Source: Pseudomonadota bacterium (GTDB lineage: Bacteria; Pseudomonadota; Alphaproteobacteria; Rhizobiales; Beijerinckiaceae). From it: a stretch of 6,356 bases of DNA. Below the pieces are notes generated by a model. The model made no database searches. It had not been told where the DNA came from and worked only from the letters and a program-made list of their open reading frames with translations. The stretch spans positions 1 through 6,356 of the forward strand of contig JAGWRL010000070.1 in the NCBI GenBank assembly GCA_028876585.1, in the 5' to 3' direction. The translations under genes were made by a program, and so were the position numbers. Positions 1-5,295 of this stretch are shown piece after piece (position 1 is the stretch's first letter; each line of letters opens with the position of its first letter).

Positions 1-569
1 ACCACCCGGCCGTCGTTGGGGTGCATGCGCGGGCCGTAGGTGTTGAAAATCCTGACCACCTTCGCGTCCAATTCGTGCTGGCGCACATAGTCGAAGAACA
101 GCGTCTCGGCGCAGCGCTTGCCCTCGTCGTAGCAGGAGCGCACCCCGACCGGGTTGACGTTGCCCCAATAGCCCTCGGTCTGCGGATGAATCTTCGGGTC
201 GCCATAGACTTCCGAAGTCGAGGCTTGCAGGATCTTGGCTTTGCGCCGCTTGGCGAGACCAAGCATGTTGATCGCGCCGATCACGCTGGTCTTGGTCGTC
301 TGCACGGGATCGAATTGATAATGCACCGGCGAGGCCGGGCAGGCGAGGTTGTAGATTTCGTCGACTTCGACGTACAGCGGGAACGTTACGTCATGCCGCA
401 GAAGTTCAAACCGCTTCTCGTTGAGCAGGTGTGCGATATTGTGCCGGGTCGAGGAAAAGAAATTGTCGACGCACAGCACTTCCGCGCCCTGATTCAACAA
501 TCGTTCGCACAGATGCGAGCCCAGGAAACCCGCGCCGCCAGTCACCAGAATGCGCTTTCCCGCCACCAT
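1..569 (-). CDS. uxs: UDP-glucuronate decarboxylase (UDP-xylose synthase), N-terminal part
   Basis: This extended short-chain dehydrogenase/reductase converts UDP-glucuronate to UDP-xylose with a bound NAD+ cofactor. The product is a cytoplasmic precursor for surface polysaccharide. The first 189 codons are present and the rest lies beyond the left edge; bacterial members are about 310-320 residues. Visible landmarks are the NAD-binding GGAGFLGSH (residues 11-19), the acidic residue after strand 2 in CVDNFFSS (33-40), LACPASP (75-81), the catalytic region [10 protein letters not shown] (116-125), the YxxxK pair in RSCYDEGKR (Y147, K151) and [10 protein letters not shown] (173-182). STSEVYGDP together with RSCYDEGKR is typical of UDP-glucuronate decarboxylases and argues against dTDP-glucose dehydratase or UDP-glucose 4-epimerase. 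The ATG at 569-567 is preceded by GAGGGGAG about 10 bases upstream, a good ribosome binding site. It diverges from tam. The C-terminal substrate-binding half cannot be inspected, so the exact sugar specificity is inferred. Confidence 0.9.
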   Translation of the reverse strand, partial: MVAGKRILVTGGAGFLGSHLCERLLNQGAEVLCVDNFFSSTRHNIAHLLNEKRFELLRHDVTFPLYVEVDEIYNLACPASPVHYQFDPVQTTKTSVIGAINMLGLAKRRKAKILQASTSEVYGDPKIHPQTEGYWGNVNPVGVRSCYDEGKRCAETLFFDYVRQHELDAKVVRIFNTYGPRMHPNDGRV

Positions 570-704
570 GGCAATTCATCTCCCCTCGCCGCGACGCGGT
601 CTTGTCTGATCCAACCGCTGGACAGAAAGAATATCGCCGCAACTCATCGCCCGGAGCGGCGGCGCCGCGAATCAGACAACCCGAACGCTCCTCGATGGCG
701 ACAC

Positions 705-771
705 ATTTTATGCTTGGCGTTGCGAACGCAAGGGGAAAATAGACGTATCTATACTGCTTACGCAGCGTCAA
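705..771 (-). promoter_or_regulatory. Candidate promoter(s) for uxs
   Basis: Read on the minus strand, TTGACG (771-766) matches a sigma-70 -35 element. GATACG (749-744) follows after 16 bp but is a poor -10. A second candidate is CTTGCG (732-727) with TAAAAT (710-705) 16 bp further on, which has the better -10. Either would give a leader longer than 120 nt before the uxs ATG. This rests on hexamer matching only, in the AT-richer core of the intergenic region. Confidence 0.25.
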
Positions 772-789
772 TTTACGAAAATCGTCTTT

Positions 790-814
790 CGCGGGTTAAA
801 CACGCCCACCCGCG
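790..814. promoter_or_regulatory. Inverted repeat / potential hairpin upstream of tam
   Basis: CGCGGGT (790-796) and ACCCGCG (808-814) are perfect 7-bp reverse complements around an 11-base loop containing TAAACACG. No T-run follows on either strand, so a Rho-independent terminator is unlikely. It could be an operator for a dimeric regulator, or an mRNA leader structure if tam transcription starts upstream of it. The repeat is seen directly; its role is inferred. Confidence 0.35.
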
Positions 815-821
815 CCGGAGC

Positions 822-850
822 TTGGCGGCGCTCCCAATTCGCGCCATGCT
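822..850 (+). promoter_or_regulatory. Weak candidate promoter for tam-tlyA
   Basis: TTGGCG (822-827), 17 bp, then CATGCT (845-850) is a loose sigma-70 match (4/6 and 3/6). It would place transcription start about 30 bases before the tam ATG. Chance matches of this quality are common, so this is only the best-placed candidate on the plus strand. Confidence 0.2.
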
Positions 851-877
851 TCTAGGCGACGCGCTTTGTTAAGGGTT

Positions 878-884
878 AGGAGAG
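878..884 (+). promoter_or_regulatory. Ribosome binding site of tam
   Basis: AGGAGAG is a strong Shine-Dalgarno sequence with AGGAG ending 6 bases before the ATG at 889. It fixes the tam start. Confidence 0.8.
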
Positions 885-888
885 CGCC

Positions 889-1680
889 ATGCCGAATCAC
901 TCCCCGACCGCGCTGCACTGGGACGCCGGCCTGCTGCTGCGGTTCGAGGCCGAACGCGAGCAGGTCGTGCGCGATCTCCTCGCGCGCGTTCCCGGCGCGC
1001 CGCGCGAGATCGTCGATCTCGGCTGCGGCCCCGGCACCAGCACGCGGCTGCTGGCGCAGCGCTTTCCGCAGGCGCGCGTCGTCGGGGTCGACAATTCCGA
1101 GCCGATGCTCGACGTGGCGCGCGATCGCGTGCGCGAAGCGTCGTTCCTCTGCGCCGACATCCGCAGCTGGCGTCCCGAGGCGCCGGTCGATCTGGTGTTC
1201 GCCGACAGCGCCCTCCAATGGATCGAGGATCACGAAGGCCTGTTCGCCCGCCTGATCGACTGGCTGGCGCCGGGCGGCGCGCTGGCGGTGCAGATGCCCG
1301 ACAACCGGCAGGAGCCGAGCCACGCGCTGATGCGCCTGATCGCCGCCGACGGACCATGGGCCGATCGCCTGGTGCCGGTCGCCAAGACGCGGGCGGTGAT
1401 CGCCGATTATGGCGAATATTACCGCTGGCTGCGGCCGCTGACCGCCTCGCTCGACATCTGGCAGACCGCCTACATCCACCCGCTCGACGGCATCGAGGCG
1501 ATCGTCGACTGGTTCCGCGGCTCGGCTTTGCGCCCGTTTCTGAGCCCGCTCTCGGCCGACGAGCGCGAGGAATTCCTCGCCCGCTACCGCCGCGACCTCG
1601 GCGAATCCTACCATGTCGGGGCGGACGGCAAGGTGCTGTTCGTCTATCCCCGGCTGTTCCTGCTCGCTCGCAAGGGCTGA
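889..1680 (+). CDS. tam: trans-Aconitate 2-methyltransferase
   Basis: This soluble SAM-dependent enzyme methylates trans-aconitate, a spontaneous isomerisation product of cis-aconitate that inhibits aconitase; the methyl ester is not inhibitory. At 263 residues it is close to E. coli Tam in length and alignable by eye over nearly all of it. The class I Rossmann methyltransferase domain covers about residues 30-140. It has motif I VDLGCGPGTST (42-52), the ribose-binding acidic residue in VGVDNSEPML (66-74, D68), ADIRSW (89-94) and the post-II segment FADSALQWIEDH (104-115). Tam-family signatures follow: LAVQMPDN (132-139), the DIW and IVDW segments (189-191, 205-208), LRPFL (214-218) and the terminal PRLFLLARK (254-262). 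The ATG has a good AGGAG site. It is the first gene of a tight pair with tlyA, which starts 5 bases after its stop. Substrate is inferred from family resemblance; a related small-acid methyltransferase is the main alternative. Confidence 0.88.
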   Translation: MPNHSPTALHWDAGLLLRFEAEREQVVRDLLARVPGAPREIVDLGCGPGTSTRLLAQRFPQARVVGVDNSEPMLDVARDRVREASFLCADIRSWRPEAPVDLVFADSALQWIEDHEGLFARLIDWLAPGGALAVQMPDNRQEPSHALMRLIAADGPWADRLVPVAKTRAVIADYGEYYRWLRPLTASLDIWQTAYIHPLDGIEAIVDWFRGSALRPFLSPLSADEREEFLARYRRDLGESYHVGADGKVLFVYPRLFLLARKG

Positions 1681-1685
1681 GCGCT

Positions 1686-2423
1686 TTGCGCAAGCGCGCC
1701 GATGTCCTGCTGGTGGAGCGGGCGTTGTTCGCCAGTCGCGCGCGGGCGCAGGAGGCGATCGCCGCCGGCCTCGTGCGCGCCGACGGCGAACTGGTCCGCA
1801 AAGCCTCGCAGAGCCTCGACGCGGCCGCCGTGATCAGCGCCAGCGCGCCCCATCCCTGGGCCTCGCGCGGCGGGCTGAAACTGGTCGCTGCGCTCGACGC
1901 CTTCAGCCTCGACCCGTCGGGCCTGGCCTGTCTCGACGTCGGCGCCTCGACGGGCGGGTTCACCGATGTGCTGCTGAGCCGGGGCGCGCGCTCGGTGGTC
2001 GCGGTCGATGTCGGGCACGGCCAGTTCGACCCGCGCCTCGCCGCCGACCGCCGCGTGCGCCTGCTCGAAGGCCGCGACGCGCGTGGCCTCGTCGCCGCCG
2101 ATCTGTTCGAGCCGCCGCAGGCTGTGGTCTGCGACGTCAGCTTCATCTCGCAGCGTCTGGCGCTGCCGCCCGCCTTGGCTTTGGCCGCGCCGGGCGCGTG
2201 GCTGGCGACGCTGATCAAGCCGCAATTCGAGGTCGGCCCCGCCCGCGTGGTCAAGGGCCAGGTGAAGGACGAGGCGGCGCAGCGGGAGGCCTGCGAGGCG
2301 GTGTGCGCGGCGCTGGCGGCGCTCGGCTGGGACAGTCTCGGCCTCATCCCCTCGCCGATCGCCGGCGGCGACGGTGCGCGCGAATTTCTGCTGGCGGCGC
2401 GACGCGGCGCGGGCGGCCGCTGA
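1686..2423 (+). CDS. tlyA: TlyA-family rRNA (cytidine-2'-O)-methyltransferase
   Basis: This S4-domain plus FtsJ-type SAM methyltransferase 2'-O-methylates cytidine in rRNA; the family is often annotated 'hemolysin A'. The N-terminal S4 RNA-binding domain spans about residues 3-52 (DVLLVERALFASRARAQEAI onward). The conserved SRGGLKL linker is at 60-66. SAM motif I DVGASTGGFTDVLL is at 84-97, then VAVDVGHGQF (105-114), CDVSFIS (149-155), LIKPQFEVG (176-184) and REFLLAAR (232-239). K65, D150, K178 and E233 fall where M. tuberculosis TlyA has its K69-D154-K182-E238 tetrad, so it should be active. The likely start is TTG at 1686: AAGGG ends 9 bases upstream, the S4 domain begins at once, and no in-frame ATG or GTG sits closer to it. 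This gives 245 residues. The C-terminus stops 6 residues after the last core strand, as in the short type I TlyA proteins that modify only 23S rRNA (C1920, E. coli numbering). The 5-bp gap to tam implies co-transcription. Confidence 0.9.
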   Translation: MRKRADVLLVERALFASRARAQEAIAAGLVRADGELVRKASQSLDAAAVISASAPHPWASRGGLKLVAALDAFSLDPSGLACLDVGASTGGFTDVLLSRGARSVVAVDVGHGQFDPRLAADRRVRLLEGRDARGLVAADLFEPPQAVVCDVSFISQRLALPPALALAAPGAWLATLIKPQFEVGPARVVKGQVKDEAAQREACEAVCAALAALGWDSLGLIPSPIAGGDGAREFLLAARRGAGGR

Positions 2424-2441
2424 ATTCAGCCCGATCCGCCC
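2411..2441. repeat. Stop-codon palindrome between convergent tlyA and ccmH
   Basis: GCTGAATTCAGC (2419-2430) is a perfect 12-bp palindrome. It contains the TGA stop of tlyA (2421-2423) and, on the other strand, the TGA stop of ccmH (2428-2426). An outer pair, GGGCGG (2411-2416) with CCGCCC (2436-2441), could extend it into an imperfect stem in RNA from either strand. It could serve both convergent operons as a weak bidirectional transcription end, but there is no downstream T-run, so intrinsic termination is not demonstrated. Confidence 0.45.
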
Positions 2442-2878
2442 TCGATCTCCCGCAGCCGCCGCTCCTCCTCCGCGCTCAGCGCCGCCGGCGGCGCCTTCTT
2501 GCGCCGGGACGCGGCCCAGATCGCCAGCGCGCCGGCCAGCAACGTCAGCGGCGCGCTGAACCACAACAGCGCCGTCGACAGCTTGAACGGCGGCTTCAAC
2601 AGAATGAAATCGCCGTAGCGCGACACCAGGAAATCGCGCACTTGCGCGTTGCTCTGCCCTTGCGCGATCCGCTCGCGGATCAGCCGGCGGATGTCGCGCG
2701 CGAGATCGGCCTCCGATTCGTCGATCGACTCGTTCTGGCAGACGAGGCAGCGCAGTTGCGCCGACAGCGCGCGGGCGCGCGCCTCCATCGCCGGGTCTTT
2801 CAGCATCTCGCCGGGTTGTACGGCGAGCGCCGGCGCGGCGACGATCAGCGCCAGCAGGACGAGGCGAAACCGGCTCAC
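2426..2878 (-). CDS. ccmH: Cytochrome c maturation protein CcmH (CycL)
   Basis: CcmH is a periplasmic, membrane-anchored thiol-disulfide oxidoreductase that keeps the CXXCH cysteines of apocytochrome c reduced for haem ligation by CcmF. The 150-residue protein has an N-terminal signal sequence (about 1-19, ending ALAVQ). The three-helix periplasmic domain carries the family signature LRCLVCQN (42-49) with redox cysteines C44 and C47, then the conserved SRYGDFILLKPPF (86-98). One transmembrane helix lies at about 103-123, followed by a short basic/acidic tail. This is the short alphaproteobacterial form, with the TPR part on the separate gene ccmI rather than fused as in E. coli CcmH. Start is GTG at 2878-2876, overlapping the ccmF TGA by 4 bases (GTGA); GAAGG lies 10 bases upstream. 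It is the last gene of the operon, and its stop is 2 bp from the opposing tlyA stop. Confidence 0.95.
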   Translation of the reverse strand: MSRFRLVLLALIVAAPALAVQPGEMLKDPAMEARARALSAQLRCLVCQNESIDESEADLARDIRRLIRERIAQGQSNAQVRDFLVSRYGDFILLKPPFKLSTALLWFSAPLTLLAGALAIWAASRRKKAPPAALSAEEERRLREIEGGSG

Positions 2879-4851
2879 GCCGCCGCCGCCTTCGCCGCCG
2901 CGCGGGCGCGAATGGGCGCGCCGATCCGCAGCCGCCGGTCGGCCAGCGACACCGCGCCGCCGAACGCCATCAGCAGCGCGCCGAGCCAGATCAGCGTCAC
3001 CAGCGGCTTCCAGTACAGCCGCGTCGGCAGACTGCCGTCGGCGGCGGGATCGGAGATCGAGATATAGAGCTGGCCGAAATGCAGCGTCGCGATGCCGGCC
3101 TGCGAGGTCGCCATGCGGCGGGCGCCGAAATTGCGCCGCGCCGGCTCCAGCGTGGCGACGTCGGCGCCGTCGCGCGTCACTTTCATCCGCGCCGCGACTT
3201 CGGAATAGTTCGGGCCGGGGCGCGGCAGGATTTGCTGGTAGGTGACGCGATAGGGACCGACCGTGACCGGCTGGCCGGGCCGCATCGCCACGATCGCCTC
3301 CGCGCCAAAGCCGGTCGCCGACAGGCCGAGCAGCACCACGCCGACGCCGAAATGCGCCAGCGCGCCGCCCCAGAACGACAGCGGCAGCCCGAGCAGCCGG
3401 TTGAGCGCGGAGCTTAAGCCCGCGCCGCCGCGGAAGGCGCGCGCGATCACCTCGGCGAGCGTGCCGAGCATGACGAAAATCGCCACCGCCGCCGCGATCG
3501 GCGCCAGCACAGGGCCGCCGTTGACGATCACCAGCAGCGCCGCCAGCGTGCCCACGCCCCCCGCCAGCGCCACGCTGAGCCGCTGCGCTACGCCGAGCAG
3601 ATCGCCGCGCTTCCAGCTGAGCGAAAAGCCGAACGGGGTGAGAAACGCCGTCGCCAGCCCCAGCACGCCGGCGCTGGCGTTGAAGAACGGCGCGCCGACC
3701 GAGATTTTCGCGCCCGTGATCTGCTCCAAAGCCAGGGGATAGAGCGTGCCGACCAGCACCGCCGCGCAGGCCGAGGTCAGGAACAGGTTGTTGGCCACCA
3801 GCGCGCCCTCGCGCGAGATCGGCGCGAACAGGCCGCCCTGCTTGAGCAGCGGCGCCCGCCAGGCGAACAGCGACAGCGAGCCGGCGATGAAGGCGCCGAG
3901 AATGGCGAGGATGACGACGCCGCGCGTGGGATCGCTGGCGAAGGCGTGCACCGAGGTCAAAACGCCCGAGCGCACCAGGAAGGTGCCGAGCAGCGAGAAC
4001 GAAAAGGCGAGGATCGCGAGGAAGATCGTCCACACCTTCAGCGCGTCGCGCTTCTCCATCACGGCGACGGAATGCAGGAACGCGGTGCCGGCGAGCCACG
4101 GCATCAGCGAGGCGTTCTCGACCGGGTCCCAGAACCAGAAGCCGCCCCAGCCCAGCGTGTAATAGGCCCAGTACGAGCCCATCGCGATGCCGAGCGTGAG
4201 AAAGCCCCAGGCGACCAGCGTATAGGGCCGCACGAAGCGCGCCCATGCGGCGTCGATGCGGCCCTCGATCAAGGCGGCGGCGGCGAACGAGAACACGATC
4301 GAGAAGCCGACATAGCCGACGTAGAGCAGCGGCGGATGGATGGCCAGACCCGGGTCTTGCAGGATCGGGTTGAGGTCGCGGCCCTCGAACGGGGCGGGGT
4401 CGAGCCGCGCGAACGGGTCGGAGGTGAACAGGAGAAAGCCTAGGAAGGCCGCGCCGATCAGGCCCTGCATGGCGAGCGCGTCGGCGCGCAGGCGGCGCGG
4501 CAGGCCGCCCCCGGTCGTCGCCACCAGCGCCCCGAACAGCGCCAGGATCAGCGACCACAGCAGCATCGAGCCTTCGTGGTTGCCCCACACGCCGGCGAAT
4601 TTGTAGATCGGCGGCAGGGCGCTGTTGGAGTTCTCCGCCACATTGACGACGGAGAAATCGGAAGTCATGTGCGCATAGGCGAGCGCGGCGAAGGCGAGGC
4701 CGACGAACAGGAACTGCCCGAGCGCGGCGCTTTCGCCCACCCCCATCAGCGTCGCATCGCCCTTGCGCGCGCCCCAGAACGGCAGCGCGAATTGCAGCAG
4801 GCTTAAACCCAGCGCCAGCGTCAGCGCGAAATGGCCGGCTTCGACGATCAT
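2875..4851 (-). CDS. ccmF: Haem lyase CcmF (CycK), cytochrome c maturation
   Basis: CcmF is an integral inner-membrane protein that takes haem from holo-CcmE and, with CcmH and CcmI, attaches it to apocytochrome c. It is 658 residues (E. coli CcmF is about 647), with many hydrophobic helices from residue 7 to about 515 and a last helix near 613-635. The tryptophan-rich WWD haem-handling motif WGGFWFWDPVENASLMPWL is at 235-253. Conserved histidines are present: H172 in IHPPLLY, H260 in FLHSVAVMEKR, H302 in SVHAF and H500 in LAHFGVG. These match the E. coli haem-ligand histidines 173, 261, 303 and 491. GVWGNHEGSMLLW (87-99) is also typical. A periplasmic loop of about 100 residues (515-612) precedes the last helix, and the tail is alanine-rich (RARAAAKAAAA). 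The ATG at 4851-4849 overlaps the ccmE stop in ATGA and has a consensus AGGAGG upstream. The open frame extends 63 codons further, but that part lies inside ccmE and has no family resemblance. Confidence 0.97.
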   Translation of the reverse strand: MIVEAGHFALTLALGLSLLQFALPFWGARKGDATLMGVGESAALGQFLFVGLAFAALAYAHMTSDFSVVNVAENSNSALPPIYKFAGVWGNHEGSMLLWSLILALFGALVATTGGGLPRRLRADALAMQGLIGAAFLGFLLFTSDPFARLDPAPFEGRDLNPILQDPGLAIHPPLLYVGYVGFSIVFSFAAAALIEGRIDAAWARFVRPYTLVAWGFLTLGIAMGSYWAYYTLGWGGFWFWDPVENASLMPWLAGTAFLHSVAVMEKRDALKVWTIFLAILAFSFSLLGTFLVRSGVLTSVHAFASDPTRGVVILAILGAFIAGSLSLFAWRAPLLKQGGLFAPISREGALVANNLFLTSACAAVLVGTLYPLALEQITGAKISVGAPFFNASAGVLGLATAFLTPFGFSLSWKRGDLLGVAQRLSVALAGGVGTLAALLVIVNGGPVLAPIAAAVAIFVMLGTLAEVIARAFRGGAGLSSALNRLLGLPLSFWGGALAHFGVGVVLLGLSATGFGAEAIVAMRPGQPVTVGPYRVTYQQILPRPGPNYSEVAARMKVTRDGADVATLEPARRNFGARRMATSQAGIATLHFGQLYISISDPAADGSLPTRLYWKPLVTLIWLGALLMAFGGAVSLADRRLRIGAPIRARAAAKAAAA

Positions 4852-5294
4852 TGGCCCTCCTGCCAGCGGCCTTGCTTCTTCAGCGCCTCGACGACTTCGC
4901 GCGGCATGTAGCGCTCGTCGTGTTTGGCCAGAATCTGATCCGCCTGCAAGCGGCCGGACGGCGCCAGCACGCCCTCGGCGACCACGCCCTGACCTTCGCG
5001 GAACAGGTCGGGTATGCCGCCATAGCACGCGCCCGTGCAATCGACGCCGATGTCATGCGCGCCGTCGGTGATGGCGAAGGCGAGCTTGTCGGCGGTCTTG
5101 TCGGTCGAGGCTTTGGCGACGAGGCCGCCGATGCGCAGCCGCGCGCCGGGTTTGATCCCCTTGTCGGCGATCTCGCTCGGGCTGAGGAACAAGGCGACGC
5201 TGTCGCGCAGCGCAAACAGCATCAGCCCGACCGAAACGCCGATCACGCCGAGCGCGCCGGCGATGAAGACGAGGCGAAACTGCTTGCGGGTCAT
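4848..5294 (-). CDS. ccmE: Haem chaperone CcmE (CycJ) with a cysteine-containing insertion
   Basis: CcmE is a periplasmic haem chaperone anchored by one helix; it binds haem covalently through a histidine after loading by CcmC and passes it to CcmF. The 148-residue protein opens with MTRKQFRL and a signal-anchor helix (about 8-29). The OB-fold beta barrel follows, with LRIGGLVA (53-60), PDLFREGQGVVAEG (95-108) and the haem site HDERY (H125, Y129), equivalent to H130 and Y134 of E. coli. Unusually, the segment before PDLFREG reads GVDCTGACYGGIPDLF. Compared with the usual VPVxYxGxLPDLF (from memory) it is about four residues longer and brings in C86 and C90. The chosen ATG at 5294 lies 1 base after the ccmI stop, with AGG 7 bases upstream. 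An alternative in-frame GTG at 5312 would add six residues and overlap ccmI, and fits the family less well. The stop overlaps the ccmF start (ATGA). Confidence 0.95.
   Translation of the reverse strand: MTRKQFRLVFIAGALGVIGVSVGLMLFALRDSVALFLSPSEIADKGIKPGARLRIGGLVAKASTDKTADKLAFAITDGAHDIGVDCTGACYGGIPDLFREGQGVVAEGVLAPSGRLQADQILAKHDERYMPREVVEALKKQGRWQEGQ
4856..4861 (-). promoter_or_regulatory. Consensus ribosome binding site of ccmF, inside ccmE
   Basis: AGGAGG on the minus strand sits within the last codons of ccmE, 4 bases before the ccmF ATG. With the ATGA overlap it settles the ccmF start and allows both coupled and independent initiation. Confidence 0.8.
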
Positions 5295-5295
5295 C

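Larger units (their letters stand above)
570..888. other. Divergent intergenic region between uxs and tam
   Basis: These 319 bp separate the divergent starts of uxs (minus) and tam (plus) and must hold both promoters. The stretch from about 700 to 800 is clearly richer in A and T than the flanking genes. It carries several small inverted repeats: 754-765 (CTGC, 4-base loop, GCAG), 775-785 (ACGA, AAA, TCGT) and 776-791 (CGAAA, 6-base loop, TTTCG). A larger one lies at 790-814. I see no convincing gene here: the open frames crossing it show no recognisable protein features and run antisense to, or out of frame with, uxs. Confidence 0.75.

Noticed and set aside
406..771. 121-codon minus-strand frame overlapping the uxs start
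   Set aside because: It is out of frame with uxs, starts at TTG within a possible -35 element, has no clear Shine-Dalgarno and no recognisable protein features.
790..814. Rho-independent terminator at the inverted repeat
   Set aside because: There is no T-run on either strand, and the site lies between divergent genes where no transcript needs to end.
21..872. 283-codon open frame on the plus strand over the left end
   Set aside because: It is antisense to uxs, whose NAD-binding and YxxxK motifs are unmistakable. Its translation shows no family features, and its extension across the intergenic region looks like a GC-driven absence of stops.
869..2347. 492-codon minus-strand frame antisense to tam and tlyA
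   Set aside because: The translation is an Arg/Ala/Ser/Pro-rich shadow typical of antisense reading in high-GC genes, while the plus strand encodes two clear methyltransferases.
2413..2427. NotI-type site (GCGGCCGC) one base from an EcoRI-type site (GAATTC), resembling a cloning linker
   Set aside because: Both flanking reading frames run naturally through it to their stops, composition is unchanged on either side, and GCGGCCGC is common in such GC-rich DNA. Chance is the simpler explanation.
2879..4588. Long open extension upstream of ccmH in its own frame
   Set aside because: Only the last 150 codons resemble CcmH. The upstream part is the +1 shadow of ccmF, rich in Arg/Ala, so the apparent 720-residue protein is not real.
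4852..5040. 63-codon N-terminal extension of ccmF
   Set aside because: It lies inside ccmE in another frame, lacks CcmF similarity, and the internal ATG has a perfect AGGAGG and the usual MIVEAGHFAL start.
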